Virus record (IMG/VR): IMGVR_UViG_3300035670_012704
Coordinates: 1-21,355 of that record
Reading direction: 5' to 3' (one strand)
Origin: a virus
DNA: 21,355 nucleotides
Position numbers and translations under genes: made by a program. How positions within the stretch are numbered: the first letter of the stretch is position 1; each line of letters opens with the position of its first letter. Of the stretch, positions 21,165 through 21,355 are shown in pieces. The notes below the pieces were generated by a model that did no database searches, was not told the origin of the DNA, and saw only the letters and a program-made list of their open reading frames with translations.

Positions 21165-21355
21165 TTAATCTTTTGTTTTAATTTGATTAAAATAATCCGG
21201 TAATGCTCCAGAATTTCCAAACGTTGGTCCATACGCCCTAGCAACATTTTTACTAAAATATGAAGACAAGTTATTAGCTGCACTATTTTCTGAATTAGCT
21301 GAAGTCGTTACTGCACTATTAAAAGTATTTAAGCGGTCACTTACGTATTCTCCAT
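21165..21355 (-). CDS. C-terminal fragment of an unidentified tail gene
   Basis: An open frame enters from the right edge and stops at TAA 21165-21167, five bases before the gp53-like start. About 62 residues are visible, rich in Asn and Ser (LNTFNSAVTTSANSENSAAN), ending AYGPTFGNSGALPDYFNQIK. The spacing and strand make it the preceding gene of the same leftward tail operon. It is too short to assign; a baseplate or tail-tube-associated protein is likely from context. Confidence 0.65.
   Translation of the reverse strand, partial: GEYVSDRLNTFNSAVTTSANSENSAANNLSSYFSKNVARAYGPTFGNSGALPDYFNQIKTKD

Noticed and set aside
1-21355. Prophage or bacterial polysaccharide locus origin of the window
   Set aside because: Capsid, protease, hub, spike and wedge genes flank the sugar genes closely on both sides with no host genes, integrase or attachment-site repeats; a virulent phage genome is simpler.

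Overview
The window reads as part of the genome of a T4-like contractile-tailed phage (myovirus). The minus strand carries a prohead protease/scaffold fusion, a gp23-type major capsid protein and a run of baseplate hub/wedge genes (gp53-, gp27- and gp5-like). Translation starts almost never have a Shine-Dalgarno sequence; A/T-rich leaders precede the start codons and the DNA is visibly AT-rich. That fits a Bacteroidota (flavobacterial-type) host, but this is an inference. No integrase, tRNA, CRISPR array or insertion sequence was seen.

Layout. (1) 1-5265, minus strand: transcription runs leftward from a J-domain chaperone-like gene to the protease-scaffold fusion and the major capsid protein. 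A strong UUCG-loop terminator follows, then thioredoxin with its own late-promoter-like box, then a partial Dps/ferritin-like gene. (2) 5266-5325: a divergent intergenic region with a 9-bp inverted repeat. (3) 5326-16505, plus strand: a tightly overlapping operon of about 15 genes for sugar activation, modification and transfer. (4) 16507-21355, minus strand: baseplate/tail genes read leftward, meeting the sugar operon with one base between the two stop codons.

The plus-strand block is the remarkable part. It encodes a NeuB-type nonulosonic acid synthase, a NeuA-type CMP-nonulosonate cytidylyltransferase and a small HAD phosphatase. It also encodes an LpxD-like acyltransferase, a PIG-L/LmbE deacetylase, a glutamine-dependent AsnB-like amidotransferase, a short UDP-glucose/GDP-mannose dehydrogenase-like protein, a SAM methyltransferase and at least three glycosyltransferases. 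The first and last genes both look like the GT42/DUF115 (sialyltransferase / flagellin Maf-like) fold. The simplest reading is a phage-borne pathway that makes, decorates, CMP-activates and transfers a sialic-acid-like sugar, either to virion proteins or to host surface glycan. It lies on the opposite strand to, and exactly between, late structural genes. Enzymes for the six-carbon precursor (NeuC, PseB/C/G/H types) are not in the window, so the precursor would come from the host or from genes elsewhere.

Two structural proteins carry exact-period repeats: a 14-residue unit repeated 11 times in the scaffold part of the protease fusion, most copies containing a T4-type prohead protease site, and a 16-residue unit repeated five times at the C-terminus of a baseplate protein.
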